Assembly (NCBI GenBank): GCA_035514995.1
Contig: DATJCC010000145.1
Coordinates: forward strand, 1-7,533
Direction of reading: 5' to 3'
Length of the DNA stretch: 7,533 bases
Origin: Leucobacter_A sp035514995
Lineage (GTDB): Bacteria > Actinomycetota > Actinomycetes > Actinomycetales > Microbacteriaceae
Positions 1 to 4,592 of the stretch are shown here, piece after piece (positions within the stretch are counted from its first letter, which is position 1; each line of letters opens with the position of its first letter). The notes under the pieces are model-generated. The model was not told where the DNA came from. It saw nothing but the letters and a program-made list of their open reading frames with translations, and ran no database searches. The translations under genes were made by a program, and so were the position numbers.

Positions 1-465
1 GAAGAGGGACGCGGTTTTGCCAACTTCTTGAACATTCTTGATGAGGGGCGTATTGCGATAGCAGCTCTTGCAACGGGAGCGGCTGAGGGCTGTCTAGAAG
101 CGGCAGTTGAATACACAAAAGAGCGCAACGTGTTTGGAGCTCCGCTGAGTTCAAAACAAAACACGCAGTTTGTGCTTGCCAGAATGCGTGCGCGTGTGCA
201 CACTTCTAGATTGGCTTGGTTACACGCAGCGCGACTCCGCGATGCAGGTAAGCCTTTTGCGGAAGAAGCGGCGATAGCAAAACTTGTTTCAAGCGAGGCG
301 GCTATGGATAACGCTAGGGAAGCGACGCAACTCTTTGGTGGATATGGATTTATGAATGAATATCTTGTCTCCAGGCACTACCGCGACTCAAAGATATTAG
401 AAATCGGCGAGGGCACTACAGAGGTGCAGCTTCTTGTCATTGCGCGCGCACTAGGTGTGGCATAA
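1..465 (+). CDS. Acyl-CoA dehydrogenase, C-terminal part (5' end outside window); FadE19-like short/branched-chain type
   Basis: This is an FAD-dependent acyl-CoA dehydrogenase that introduces the alpha-beta double bond into an acyl-CoA and passes electrons to electron-transfer flavoprotein. The reading frame is open from base 1, so the start and the N-terminal and middle domains lie to the left. The 154 residues present are the C-terminal helical domain: LDEGRIAIAA near the start, KERNVFGAPL, the FAD/subunit-contact stretch FGGYGFMNEY, and RDSKILEIGEGTTEVQ. The Glu in GEGT (in-window residue 137) is at the MCAD/SCAD catalytic-base position. The alternative base used by isovaleryl-CoA dehydrogenase (LER motif) is replaced by DEGR, so a SCAD or 2-methyl-branched-chain type fits better than a true isovaleryl-CoA dehydrogenase. 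From memory it resembles mycobacterial FadE19, which also lies beside a MaoC gene in a leucine-degradation cluster. The MaoC gene follows after 22 bases, probably in one operon. The family is certain; the substrate is not. Confidence 0.93.
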   Translation, partial: EEGRGFANFLNILDEGRIAIAALATGAAEGCLEAAVEYTKERNVFGAPLSSKQNTQFVLARMRARVHTSRLAWLHAARLRDAGKPFAEEAAIAKLVSSEAAMDNAREATQLFGGYGFMNEYLVSRHYRDSKILEIGEGTTEVQLLVIARALGVA

Positions 466-487
466 CCACGGCAGGTAGAGACAAAAA

Positions 488-1177
488 ATGAACGATCATA
501 AAGAAACTGATTCACAAAATCATGCTCCGGCAGAGCAAGAACTTGTAGAACAACAAGATGGAATAGTGCAAGAGCGGTTAGCGTCCGTGAATGGTGGTCA
601 AGAGAACACCGTCCCTAAGAACACCGTCCCTGAGACCACCGCTCAAGAGAGCACAGCTCAAGCGTTTGATGAGCCAGAGACGATTGAGATTGAACAGCGT
701 GGGCTCTTTTACGAAGAGTTTAAAGAAAACGTAAAGTACTTACACCGCCCGGGGCGCACCGCCAGTGAAGCCGACAACGTGTTGTTTACGACGCTGACAA
801 TGAACACGCAAGCTTTACATTTAGATGCGGCGTTCTCTAACGCGCAGAAACCATTTGGGCAAAGACTAATGAACTCGATGTGGACTCTATCAACGATGGT
901 GGGTATCTCGGTTACCCAATTGACCATGGGCACTCTTGTGGCTCAGCTTGGTCTGGACGGGGTTGCTTTCAAACATCCACTGTTTATCGGAGATACTCTT
1001 TACACTGAGAGTGTGATTCGCGAGAAAAGGTTGTCTGCTTCGAGACCAGGGTCGGGCATCGTGGTTATCAGCCACATTGGTCGCAATCAAGATGGTGTGG
1101 AGGTGGCGAGAGCAACCCGCACGGTGCTCGTGCAGATGCAGCCCACTAGCCAAAAATATGCAAAGCCGAGTACTTGA
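488..1177 (+). CDS. MaoC-family hot-dog-fold enoyl-CoA hydratase/dehydratase with a long N-terminal extension
   Basis: The protein has 229 residues and probably hydrates or dehydrates a branched or short acyl-CoA in the same pathway as the preceding dehydrogenase. The MaoC domain runs from about residue 72 (GLFYEEF) to 216, with HRPGRT (86-91), SEADNVLFTTLTMNTQALH (93-111) and HPLFIGDTLY (163-172). His111 is at the position of the MaoC catalytic His. The usual catalytic Asp five residues before it is Asn106, and I recall the TMNxQxLHLD form as normal for the actinobacterial Rv2499c-like subfamily. The ATG at 488 is preceded by GGTAGAG and there is no better internal start, so residues 1-71, rich in Glu, Gln, Thr and Asn, appear to be translated. 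The family normally starts just before the GLxxEEF segment, so the extension is unusual. It contains four pentapeptide repeats (residues 39-58). The gene ends 25 bases from the convergent bioN gene. No citE-like lyase follows, unlike the mycobacterial cluster. Confidence 0.88.
   Translation: MNDHKETDSQNHAPAEQELVEQQDGIVQERLASVNGGQENTVPKNTVPETTAQESTAQAFDEPETIEIEQRGLFYEEFKENVKYLHRPGRTASEADNVLFTTLTMNTQALHLDAAFSNAQKPFGQRLMNSMWTLSTMVGISVTQLTMGTLVAQLGLDGVAFKHPLFIGDTLYTESVIREKRLSASRPGSGIVVISHIGRNQDGVEVARATRTVLVQMQPTSQKYAKPST
602..661 (+). repeat. Four tandem 15-base units (pentapeptide repeat) inside the MaoC gene
   Basis: Four in-frame 15-base units lie at 602-616, 617-631, 632-646 and 647-661 and encode ENTVP, KNTVP, ETTAQ and ESTAQ. 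Units 1 and 2 differ at one base. Units 3 and 4 are close to each other and more distant from the first two. This suggests successive in-frame slippage duplications in a disordered N-terminal extension. Confidence 0.85.
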
Positions 1178-1191
1178 AGCCGAGTACTTGA
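1164..1191 (+). repeat. Perfect 14-base tandem duplication across the MaoC stop codon
   Basis: The 14-base unit AGCCGAGTACTTGA occurs twice head to tail (1164-1177 and 1178-1191). The first copy carries the last codons and the TGA stop at 1175-1177. The second copy is non-coding and lies in the short gap before the convergent bioN gene. This looks like a recent replication-slippage event. Because the unit is not a multiple of three, the second TGA is out of frame with the first. Confidence 0.9.
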
Positions 1192-1202
1192 ATCTGGGCA
1201 CG

Positions 1203-1808
1203 TTAGGGTAGTCCGCGTGCGTTTAGGGCGTCACCTAAATTGTCCGCGTGTTTGATGGTGCGAATCAAAAGCGGGATCAAAAGCGCACGTGGTGAACGTT
1301 CGAGGCCGCGCGCTTTAGCTGCATCACGGGTTTCACGTGCAACATAAAAAATCATTGGGATAGTGCGCAGAGTGAGTGAGACAGCGAATGCTACTGCTTC
1401 GGGATTCACACCAAAAACTTTAAACGGCCGGAGTGCTCGGGTGAGCGCGTCGAGTAGTGCTTGGGTGCTTGTTGTAACGGTGATCAGGTTTGCAGCTACG
1501 ATGAGAGCGACAAGAGCCCCAACGACAACATAAGCGTGGAGTGCCCCACTCTGCCAAACATGAAACGCAAAAAGAATAACGAGAAGCAACCAAAAACCTC
1601 GCATGAGCTTCAAAATGTCTTTGATGCCGACTCTGCTTTCAATGGTAAGCACAAGAACAAGCACCAGCACGATACTCGTGCTTAATGCTCCGCGAAAAAT
1701 AACCAACAGCAGGGCAACCACAAAAAGCGACAGGAGTTTTACGCCGGCAGGCATGCGATGCAAAATTGTTGAATCTGGTCGATAATAACCAAGCGGTCCC
1801 GCACTCAC
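1203..1808 (-). CDS. bioN: Biotin ECF transporter transmembrane component T (EcfT/CbiQ family)
   Basis: This is the membrane coupling subunit (EcfT) of an energy-coupling-factor importer, 201 residues long. It transmits ATPase movements to the substrate-binding S component. Hydrophobic segments lie at about residues 24-54, 71-86 and 93-111, with a further one around 137-156. The two cytoplasmic Ala-Arg-Gly coupling motifs typical of EcfT proteins are both present: ARG at 166-168 (AKARGLERS) and ARG at 197-199 (NARGLP) at the very C-terminus. The start is GTG, overlapping the bioM stop in a GTGA arrangement, with a GGGAG ribosome site (positions 1814-1818, read on the minus strand) inside the end of bioM, so the two are probably translationally coupled. 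It is the last gene of bioY-bioM-bioN. The biotin assignment comes from the neighbouring bioY, since T components alone are not substrate-specific. No U-tract terminator is visible in the 25 bases after the stop. Confidence 0.92.
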   Translation of the reverse strand: MSAGPLGYYRPDSTILHRMPAGVKLLSLFVVALLLVIFRGALSTSIVLVLVLVLTIESRVGIKDILKLMRGFWLLLVILFAFHVWQSGALHAYVVVGALVALIVAANLITVTTSTQALLDALTRALRPFKVFGVNPEAVAFAVSLTLRTIPMIFYVARETRDAAKARGLERSPRALLIPLLIRTIKHADNLGDALNARGLP

Positions 1809-2500
1809 ACTGACTCCCGGTAGTGCCGGATCGCGTCACTAGGAGCACCATCAAATGCAACCCGACCATCTTCTATCCATAACGCTCTATCGCATTTGGC
1901 CGCCAGCTCAAGGTCGTGGGTGGCAACTATCAACTGCTGTGGAAGCTCGAGCAGAAGCTTAGCAATCAGGATGCTGTTTTTGAGGTCCAGAAGCGTCGTG
2001 GGTTCGTCAGCAACGAGCACCCCCGGTTTAGTTGCGAGAATTGATGCGAGCGCTAAGAGCTGGCTTTGCCCTCCAGAAAGTGTGTGCACACTTTGGTGCG
2101 CTCGCGTTTCAAGGCCGTAGGCAGCTAGCGTCTCAAATGCTAGTGCTTCGCGAGCTTTTTTATCTTTTGTTGTGCGGCGTAAAGAAAGTGACACATCTTC
2201 GATAGCGGTAGGCATAACAAGTTGCGCGCTTGGGTCGGTAAAAACAAAACCGACCTCTTCGCGCACCTGACGGCCTTGCTGTTTTGTGTCGAATGAGCCA
2301 TTTTGGGTGTGTACTGTGACTGTGCCACTCGAGGGTAGAACTAGCCCGTTTATCAGCCGCGCTATAGTCGATTTTCCTGACCCATTAGCACCGATCAAAG
2401 CGATACGGTGTTCGCTAAGACTTAGCGAAATGTTGTGAATTATTGTTACCGGTTCGTTCGATCCGGCAACTTCAACACTCACACCATCAAAATTGATCAT
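1805..2500 (-). CDS. bioM: Biotin ECF transporter ATP-binding component
   Basis: This is the ABC-type ATPase (EcfA) that powers biotin uptake with BioN and BioY at the cytoplasmic face of the membrane. It has 231 residues, a normal length. Visible motifs in order are Walker A GANGSGKST (37-45), the Q-loop region GFVFTDPSAQLVMPT (84-98), signature LSGGQ (141-145), Walker B GVLVADEP with Glu166 as catalytic base (160-167), D-loop LLD (170-172) and H-switch His195 (ATHD). The usual Q-loop Gln is replaced by Thr88 (FTDP). I recall this form from other actinobacterial BioM proteins, so it is not taken as inactivation. The ATG overlaps the bioY stop by one base (TAATG on the minus strand) and has no clear Shine-Dalgarno sequence of its own, so translation probably depends on ribosomes finishing bioY. 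Downstream it overlaps bioN by four bases. Confidence 0.95.
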   Translation of the reverse strand: MINFDGVSVEVAGSNEPVTIIHNISLSLSEHRIALIGANGSGKSTIARLINGLVLPSSGTVTVHTQNGSFDTKQQGRQVREEVGFVFTDPSAQLVMPTAIEDVSLSLRRTTKDKKAREALAFETLAAYGLETRAHQSVHTLSGGQSQLLALASILATKPGVLVADEPTTLLDLKNSILIAKLLLELPQQLIVATHDLELAAKCDRALWIEDGRVAFDGAPSDAIRHYRESV

Positions 2501-3060
2501 TATTTTTTGGGCAGTAGCTGCGGGAATGCCCTGTGCACGGCTGCAGCCACAATGCCGACTAGGGCAGCTTTGATCATGTCACCAGGCATGAAAGCAAGGT
2601 TAGCAATGAATGCCTGAGCAATGGTCAGATCTGCTCTCCACGCCATTCCCAAAATGCCGAGTGGATAGATAACAAGGATCGTTGCAAGGGCCGCAAACAA
2701 CGCGATTAGGAGTCCGGCTTTAGGTGTGCCACGGTTCTTCAGCCTCTTAACAAGTAAACCGGTTAGAGTGGCGGCAAACGGCATCGCCACGAGATACCCG
2801 ACACTCGGTCCAAAAAATGGAGCTACCCCAGCTCCGCCACCGGCAAATATCGGCATTCCAAGTGCACCAACCGCTAAGTAAAGTATTACGGCAAGGAATC
2901 CTCGTAGTGGACCAAGAAGAGCGCCGGCAAGTAAAACGCTAAAAGTTTGTAGGGTTATTGCGACAGGCCCACCGACGGGGATCGCCGGTGCGATAGCGCT
3001 CACGGCAATAAGAGCTGCAAAGGTTGCGATTAAAGCTATATCTTTGGCGTTTAGTTTCAT
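2500..3060 (-). CDS. bioY: Biotin ECF transporter S component (biotin-binding membrane protein)
   Basis: BioY is the membrane S component that captures biotin. With the downstream bioM and bioN it forms a complete dedicated ECF importer. I place the start at the ATG at 3060 (MKLNAKDIALIATF), giving 186 residues, the usual BioY length. The frame stays open to an ATG at 3159, but those 33 extra residues are polar and atypical and would cover the divergent promoter region. Family features are PVAITLQTFSVLLAGALLGP (residues 32-51), the YLAVGALGMPIFAGG stretch, GPSVGYLVAMP, and the C-terminal PGDMIKAAL with Asp161 and Lys164, residues conserved in BioY. About six hydrophobic segments are visible. 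The ribosome site is weak (AGAG just before the ATG). This is the first gene of the operon and is divergent from rpmB. A short inverted repeat upstream may be an operator. Confidence 0.95.
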   Translation of the reverse strand: MKLNAKDIALIATFAALIAVSAIAPAIPVGGPVAITLQTFSVLLAGALLGPLRGFLAVILYLAVGALGMPIFAGGGAGVAPFFGPSVGYLVAMPFAATLTGLLVKRLKNRGTPKAGLLIALFAALATILVIYPLGILGMAWRADLTIAQAFIANLAFMPGDMIKAALVGIVAAAVHRAFPQLLPKK

Positions 3061-3079
3061 TTCTCTAACTTTACCGGAG

Positions 3080-3115
3080 CTTATATGCTGTATTGGCTTG
3101 CGCAGGGGCGCCAAT
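3080..3115 (-). promoter_or_regulatory. Candidate bioY -10 element and upstream inverted repeat
   Basis: Read on the minus strand, TATAAG (3085-3080) is a plausible -10 element that would give a leader of roughly a dozen bases before the bioY ATG. I see no good -35 at normal spacing. Just upstream, ATTGGC (3092-3097) and GCCAAT (3110-3115) form a perfect 6-base inverted repeat with 12 bases between the arms, lying over the expected -35 position. That is where a repressor site would be. It does not match the BirA or BioQ operator patterns as I recall them, so the regulator is unknown. Confidence 0.3.
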
Positions 3116-3187
3116 TGCCGTAAAGTTGTTCTTTGGCTGTCTGGCTTCCACACTGGCATGCCGCATGTGAAAAAATTTGCGTGCAGA

Positions 3188-3217
3188 CAAGAAATCTTGG
3201 GTAGAGATCAACTCTAC
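3188..3217 (+). promoter_or_regulatory. Two adjacent palindromes in the rpmB leader
   Basis: CAAGAAATCTTG (3188-3199; 5-base arms, 2-base centre) is followed one base later by GTAGAGATCAACTCTAC (3201-3217; perfect 6-base arms, 5-base centre). The second ends 7 bases before the AAGGAG ribosome site of rpmB at 3225-3230. As RNA they could form two small hairpins. As DNA they could be protein-binding sites. They do not look like the Zur boxes I recall. I found no convincing -35/-10 pair for rpmB, so whether they are transcribed is unknown. Confidence 0.4.
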
Positions 3218-3235
3218 GGTACTAAAGGAGAAACT

Positions 3236-3472
3236 ATGGCAGCAGTATGCCAGGTGACAGGAGCTGTTCCAGGCTTCGGTAACACCATTTCGCACTCACA
3301 CCGCCGCACCAAGCGCCGGTTTGATCCAAACATTCAGAAAAAAAGCTACTACGTGCCTTCACTCGGCCGCAAAGTTACGCTCACTCTCTCAGTTAAGGGA
3401 ATTAAAGTGATCGATGCTCGTGGCATTGAGTCTGTTATCGCAGACCTACAGAAACGTGGGGTGAAACTCTAA
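3236..3472 (+). CDS. rpmB: 50S ribosomal protein L28, cysteine-poor (zinc-free) type
   Basis: L28 is a structural protein of the large ribosomal subunit. The protein is 78 residues, beginning MAAVCQVTGAVPGFGNTISH with SHRRTKRRFDPNIQKK following, an unmistakable actinobacterial L28. The start is the ATG at 3236, preceded by AAGGAG five bases upstream; the frame is open further upstream, but L28 begins here. Only one cysteine remains (Cys5) where zinc-binding forms have paired CxxC motifs, and the C-terminal half (KVIDARGIESVIADLQKRG) is that of the zinc-independent paralogue. It is the first gene of rpmB-rpmG-rpsN and overlaps rpmG by one base (TAATG). In Mycobacterium the equivalent zinc-free set is induced by zinc starvation. 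In Microbacteriaceae, as I recall, this set is the normal housekeeping copy. Nothing here shows zinc control. Confidence 0.97.
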   Translation: MAAVCQVTGAVPGFGNTISHSHRRTKRRFDPNIQKKSYYVPSLGRKVTLTLSVKGIKVIDARGIESVIADLQKRGVKL

Positions 3473-3639
3473 TGGCAAGAGATAAAGACGTAAGGCCGAT
3501 TATTAAACTGCGTTCAACCGCAGGCACCGGGTTCACATATGTAACCCGTAAAAATCGCCGCAATAATCCAGACCGCCTCGTACTCAAAAAGTATGATCCG
3601 GTAGTGCGCAAGCACGTTGAATTCCGAGAGGAGCGCTAA
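3472..3639 (+). CDS. rpmG: 50S ribosomal protein L33, zinc-free type
   Basis: This 55-residue protein begins MARDKDVRPIIKLRSTAGTG and continues through YVTRKNRRNNPDRLVLKKYDP to HVEFREER, the full-length L33 pattern. L33 sits near the E site of the large subunit. There are no cysteines, so it is the zinc-independent form, matching its L28 and S14 neighbours. The ATG overlaps the rpmB stop by one base (TAATG). A GTGGGGTG stretch at the end of rpmB could serve as the ribosome site, so translation is probably coupled. rpsN starts three bases after its stop. Confidence 0.96.
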   Translation: MARDKDVRPIIKLRSTAGTGFTYVTRKNRRNNPDRLVLKKYDPVVRKHVEFREER

Positions 3640-3642
3640 ATC

Positions 3643-3948
3643 ATGGCGAAGAAAAGCATGATTCACAAGAATAAAATGCGCCAAGAAATTGTTGCTCGGT
3701 ATGACGAAAAACGTCGCGAGCTCAAAAAAGCGCTAATTGACCCAAACGGCACAGAAGAAAGCCGGGAAGCAGCCCGTCGCGGGTTGCAGAAGCTTCCACG
3801 TGATGCTTCACCCGTTCGCGTGCGAAGCCGTGATGTTATCGATGGTCGCCCACGAGGCATGCTGTCGAAATACGGCATCAGCCGTGTTCGATTCCGCGAA
3901 ATGGCTCACCGTGGTGAGCTTCCGGGCATCACCAAGTCAAGCTGGTAA
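3643..3948 (+). CDS. rpsN: 30S ribosomal protein S14, long zinc-free type
   Basis: S14 is a small-subunit head protein. The 101 residues begin MAKKSMIHKN, with RYDEKRRELKKALIDPN in the N-terminal half, LPRDASPVRVRSRDVIDGRPRG in the middle and RFREMAHRGELPGITKSSW at the end, the classic C-terminus. The short zinc form has CxxC motifs before GRPRG. Here those positions are non-cysteine (RSRDVIDGRPRG), and the protein has the ~100-residue length of the zinc-free type. The ribosome site GAGAGGAG overlaps the end of rpmG and the ATG follows three bases after the rpmG stop. It is the last gene of the operon, with a strong terminator beginning 28 bases after the stop. The rpsR gene that accompanies this set in Mycobacterium is absent here. 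Confidence 0.97.
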   Translation: MAKKSMIHKNKMRQEIVARYDEKRRELKKALIDPNGTEESREAARRGLQKLPRDASPVRVRSRDVIDGRPRGMLSKYGISRVRFREMAHRGELPGITKSSW

Positions 3949-3975
3949 CCCATTTCTTCTGGCAACACAGTTTCT

Positions 3976-4008
3976 AAAAGAGGCGAACTTCGGTTCGCCT
4001 CTTTTTTT
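3976..4008 (+). terminator. Rho-independent terminator of the rpmB-rpmG-rpsN operon
   Basis: AAAAGAGGCGAAC (3976-3988) pairs perfectly with GTTCGCCTCTTTT (3993-4005) around a TTCG loop closed by a C-G pair, the very stable UUCG tetraloop context. A run of seven T (4002-4008) follows. This is a textbook intrinsic terminator in the plus direction. Confidence 0.95.
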
Positions 4009-4109
4009 GTTGAAAATAGCTTCTGAATCCCAAAAAGTCGGTTTTTAGCATAGATTTTTTGTGATTTCTCAAGAAAATTGTATTTTTAGTGCGTATTTAA
4101 GCCAGATTT
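4005..4109. other. AT-rich stretch with roughly helically phased A/T tracts upstream of the HU gene
   Basis: Short runs of A or T are centred near 4005, 4014.5, 4034, 4044, 4057.5, 4066, 4075.5, 4085, 4096 and 4108. From 4034 to 4108 the average spacing is about 10.6 bases, one helical turn, although individual gaps vary from 8.5 to 13.5. Such phasing predicts intrinsic curvature. No gene is present here. It could act as an UP-like element or as a site that HU itself prefers. This is inference from spacing only. Confidence 0.45.
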
Positions 4110-4113
4110 GGTG

Positions 4114-4119
4114 TAGATT
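4114..4119 (+). promoter_or_regulatory. Candidate -10 element for the HU gene
   Basis: TAGATT fits the TAnnnT actinobacterial -10 pattern and would give a leader of about 84 bases. No recognisable -35 lies 16-19 bases upstream. A second TAGATT at 4051-4056 is an alternative, so this assignment is weak. Confidence 0.3.
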
Positions 4120-4139
4120 CGTAGCGATCACCCGATCAG

Positions 4140-4209
4140 CCTCACACAAGTGAGGTCAAGATTATTGAAGGGGAAACCGTCGTAGAGGCGGCCCCTAGGA
4201 GGAGACGAC
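4140..4209 (+). promoter_or_regulatory. Structured leader and strong ribosome site of the HU gene
   Basis: CCTCAC (4140-4145) and GTGAGG (4150-4155) form a 6-base-pair hairpin with an ACAA loop. Further down, GTCGT (4179-4183) can pair with ACGAC (4205-4209) immediately before the ATG, enclosing the strong AGGAGGAG Shine-Dalgarno (4197-4204). GGGG (4170-4173) and CCCC (4192-4195) could also pair. Translation of HU may be modulated by this folding. No known riboswitch is recognised. Confidence 0.4.
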
Positions 4210-4491
4210 ATGTCGCTTAACAAGACTGAGCTTGTCGCAAAAGTTGCTGCCGAGACAGGCCAGAGCCAGGCAACCGTTTCAAGCGTTCTAGATGGTATTT
4301 TCGCTGCTGTTTCTGAAACTGTTGCCGCAGGTGGCAAAGTTTCAATCCCAGGCTGGCTCGCATTCGAGTCGGTTGACACAGCTGCACGTACCGGCCACAA
4401 CCCACGCACCGGTGAGAGCATCACAATTCCTGCTGGCAAGCGAGTGAAGGTTTCAGTTGGCTCGAAGCTTAAAGCTTCAGTCAAGAAGTAG
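4210..4491 (+). CDS. hup: Nucleoid-associated DNA-binding protein HU
   Basis: HU is a small histone-like protein that bends and compacts DNA as a dimer. The 93 residues begin MSLNKTELVAKVAAETGQSQ, with helices in the first 40 residues, the turn GGKVSIPGWLAFE (41-53) and the DNA-contacting beta-arm TARTGHNPRTGESITIPAGK, where Pro65 is the residue that intercalates between base pairs. Length is normal for a plain HU, and the Lys/Ala-rich C-terminal tail of mycobacterial HupB is absent. The ATG at 4210 has a strong AGGAGGAG site five bases upstream. It is flanked by terminators on both sides, so it is transcribed as a single gene. The upstream A/T-tract region and leader hairpins may carry its regulation. 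Confidence 0.97.
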   Translation: MSLNKTELVAKVAAETGQSQATVSSVLDGIFAAVSETVAAGGKVSIPGWLAFESVDTAARTGHNPRTGESITIPAGKRVKVSVGSKLKASVKK

Positions 4492-4511
4492 TTCCTTCTA
4501 TAGACTTAAAT

Positions 4512-4550
4512 ACCTGGGTTGCGTTTAGTGCGCGACCCGGGTTTTTGTTT
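4512..4550 (+). terminator. Rho-independent terminator of the HU gene
   Basis: ACCTGGGTTGCG (4512-4523) pairs with CGCGACCCGGGT (4531-4542), with two G-T wobbles, around a 7-base loop. It is followed by T runs broken by a single G (4542-4552). This is a good intrinsic terminator about 20 bases after the HU stop. Confidence 0.9.
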
Positions 4551-4592
4551 TTGTGGCAAGGTGACTGCCAGCGGGTTTCAAGCGGAACCCAG

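Noticed and set aside
602..661. CRISPR-like or mobile-element repeat
   Set aside because: The 15-base units are contiguous, in frame and without spacers. They are a coding tandem repeat.
890..1201. 103-codon minus-strand open frame opposite the MaoC gene
   Set aside because: It is a shadow of the MaoC frame, with a composition that does not resemble a real protein.
1805..2500. BioM as an inactive ATPase because the Q-loop Gln is Thr88
   Set aside because: Walker A, Walker B with Glu166, LSGGQ and the His195 switch are intact, and the FTDP form appears to be normal in actinobacterial BioM proteins.
3061..3159. N-terminal extension of bioY from an ATG at 3159 (33 extra residues)
   Set aside because: The extra residues are polar and unlike BioY, the family begins near MKLNAKD, and the extension would cover the divergent promoter region shared with rpmB.
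3061..3235. Zur-type or biotin-type operator or riboswitch in the bioY/rpmB intergenic region
   Set aside because: The palindromes present do not match Zur, BirA or BioQ patterns as I recall them, so they are reported only as unassigned inverted repeats.
3737..4048. 103-codon plus-strand frame overlapping rpsN and running through its terminator
   Set aside because: It runs out of frame through rpsN and across a strong intrinsic terminator, so it cannot be a normal gene.
4128..4484. 118-codon open frame antisense to the HU gene
   Set aside because: It mirrors the HU coding sequence on the other strand, has no recognisable protein features or ribosome site, and HU is unambiguous.
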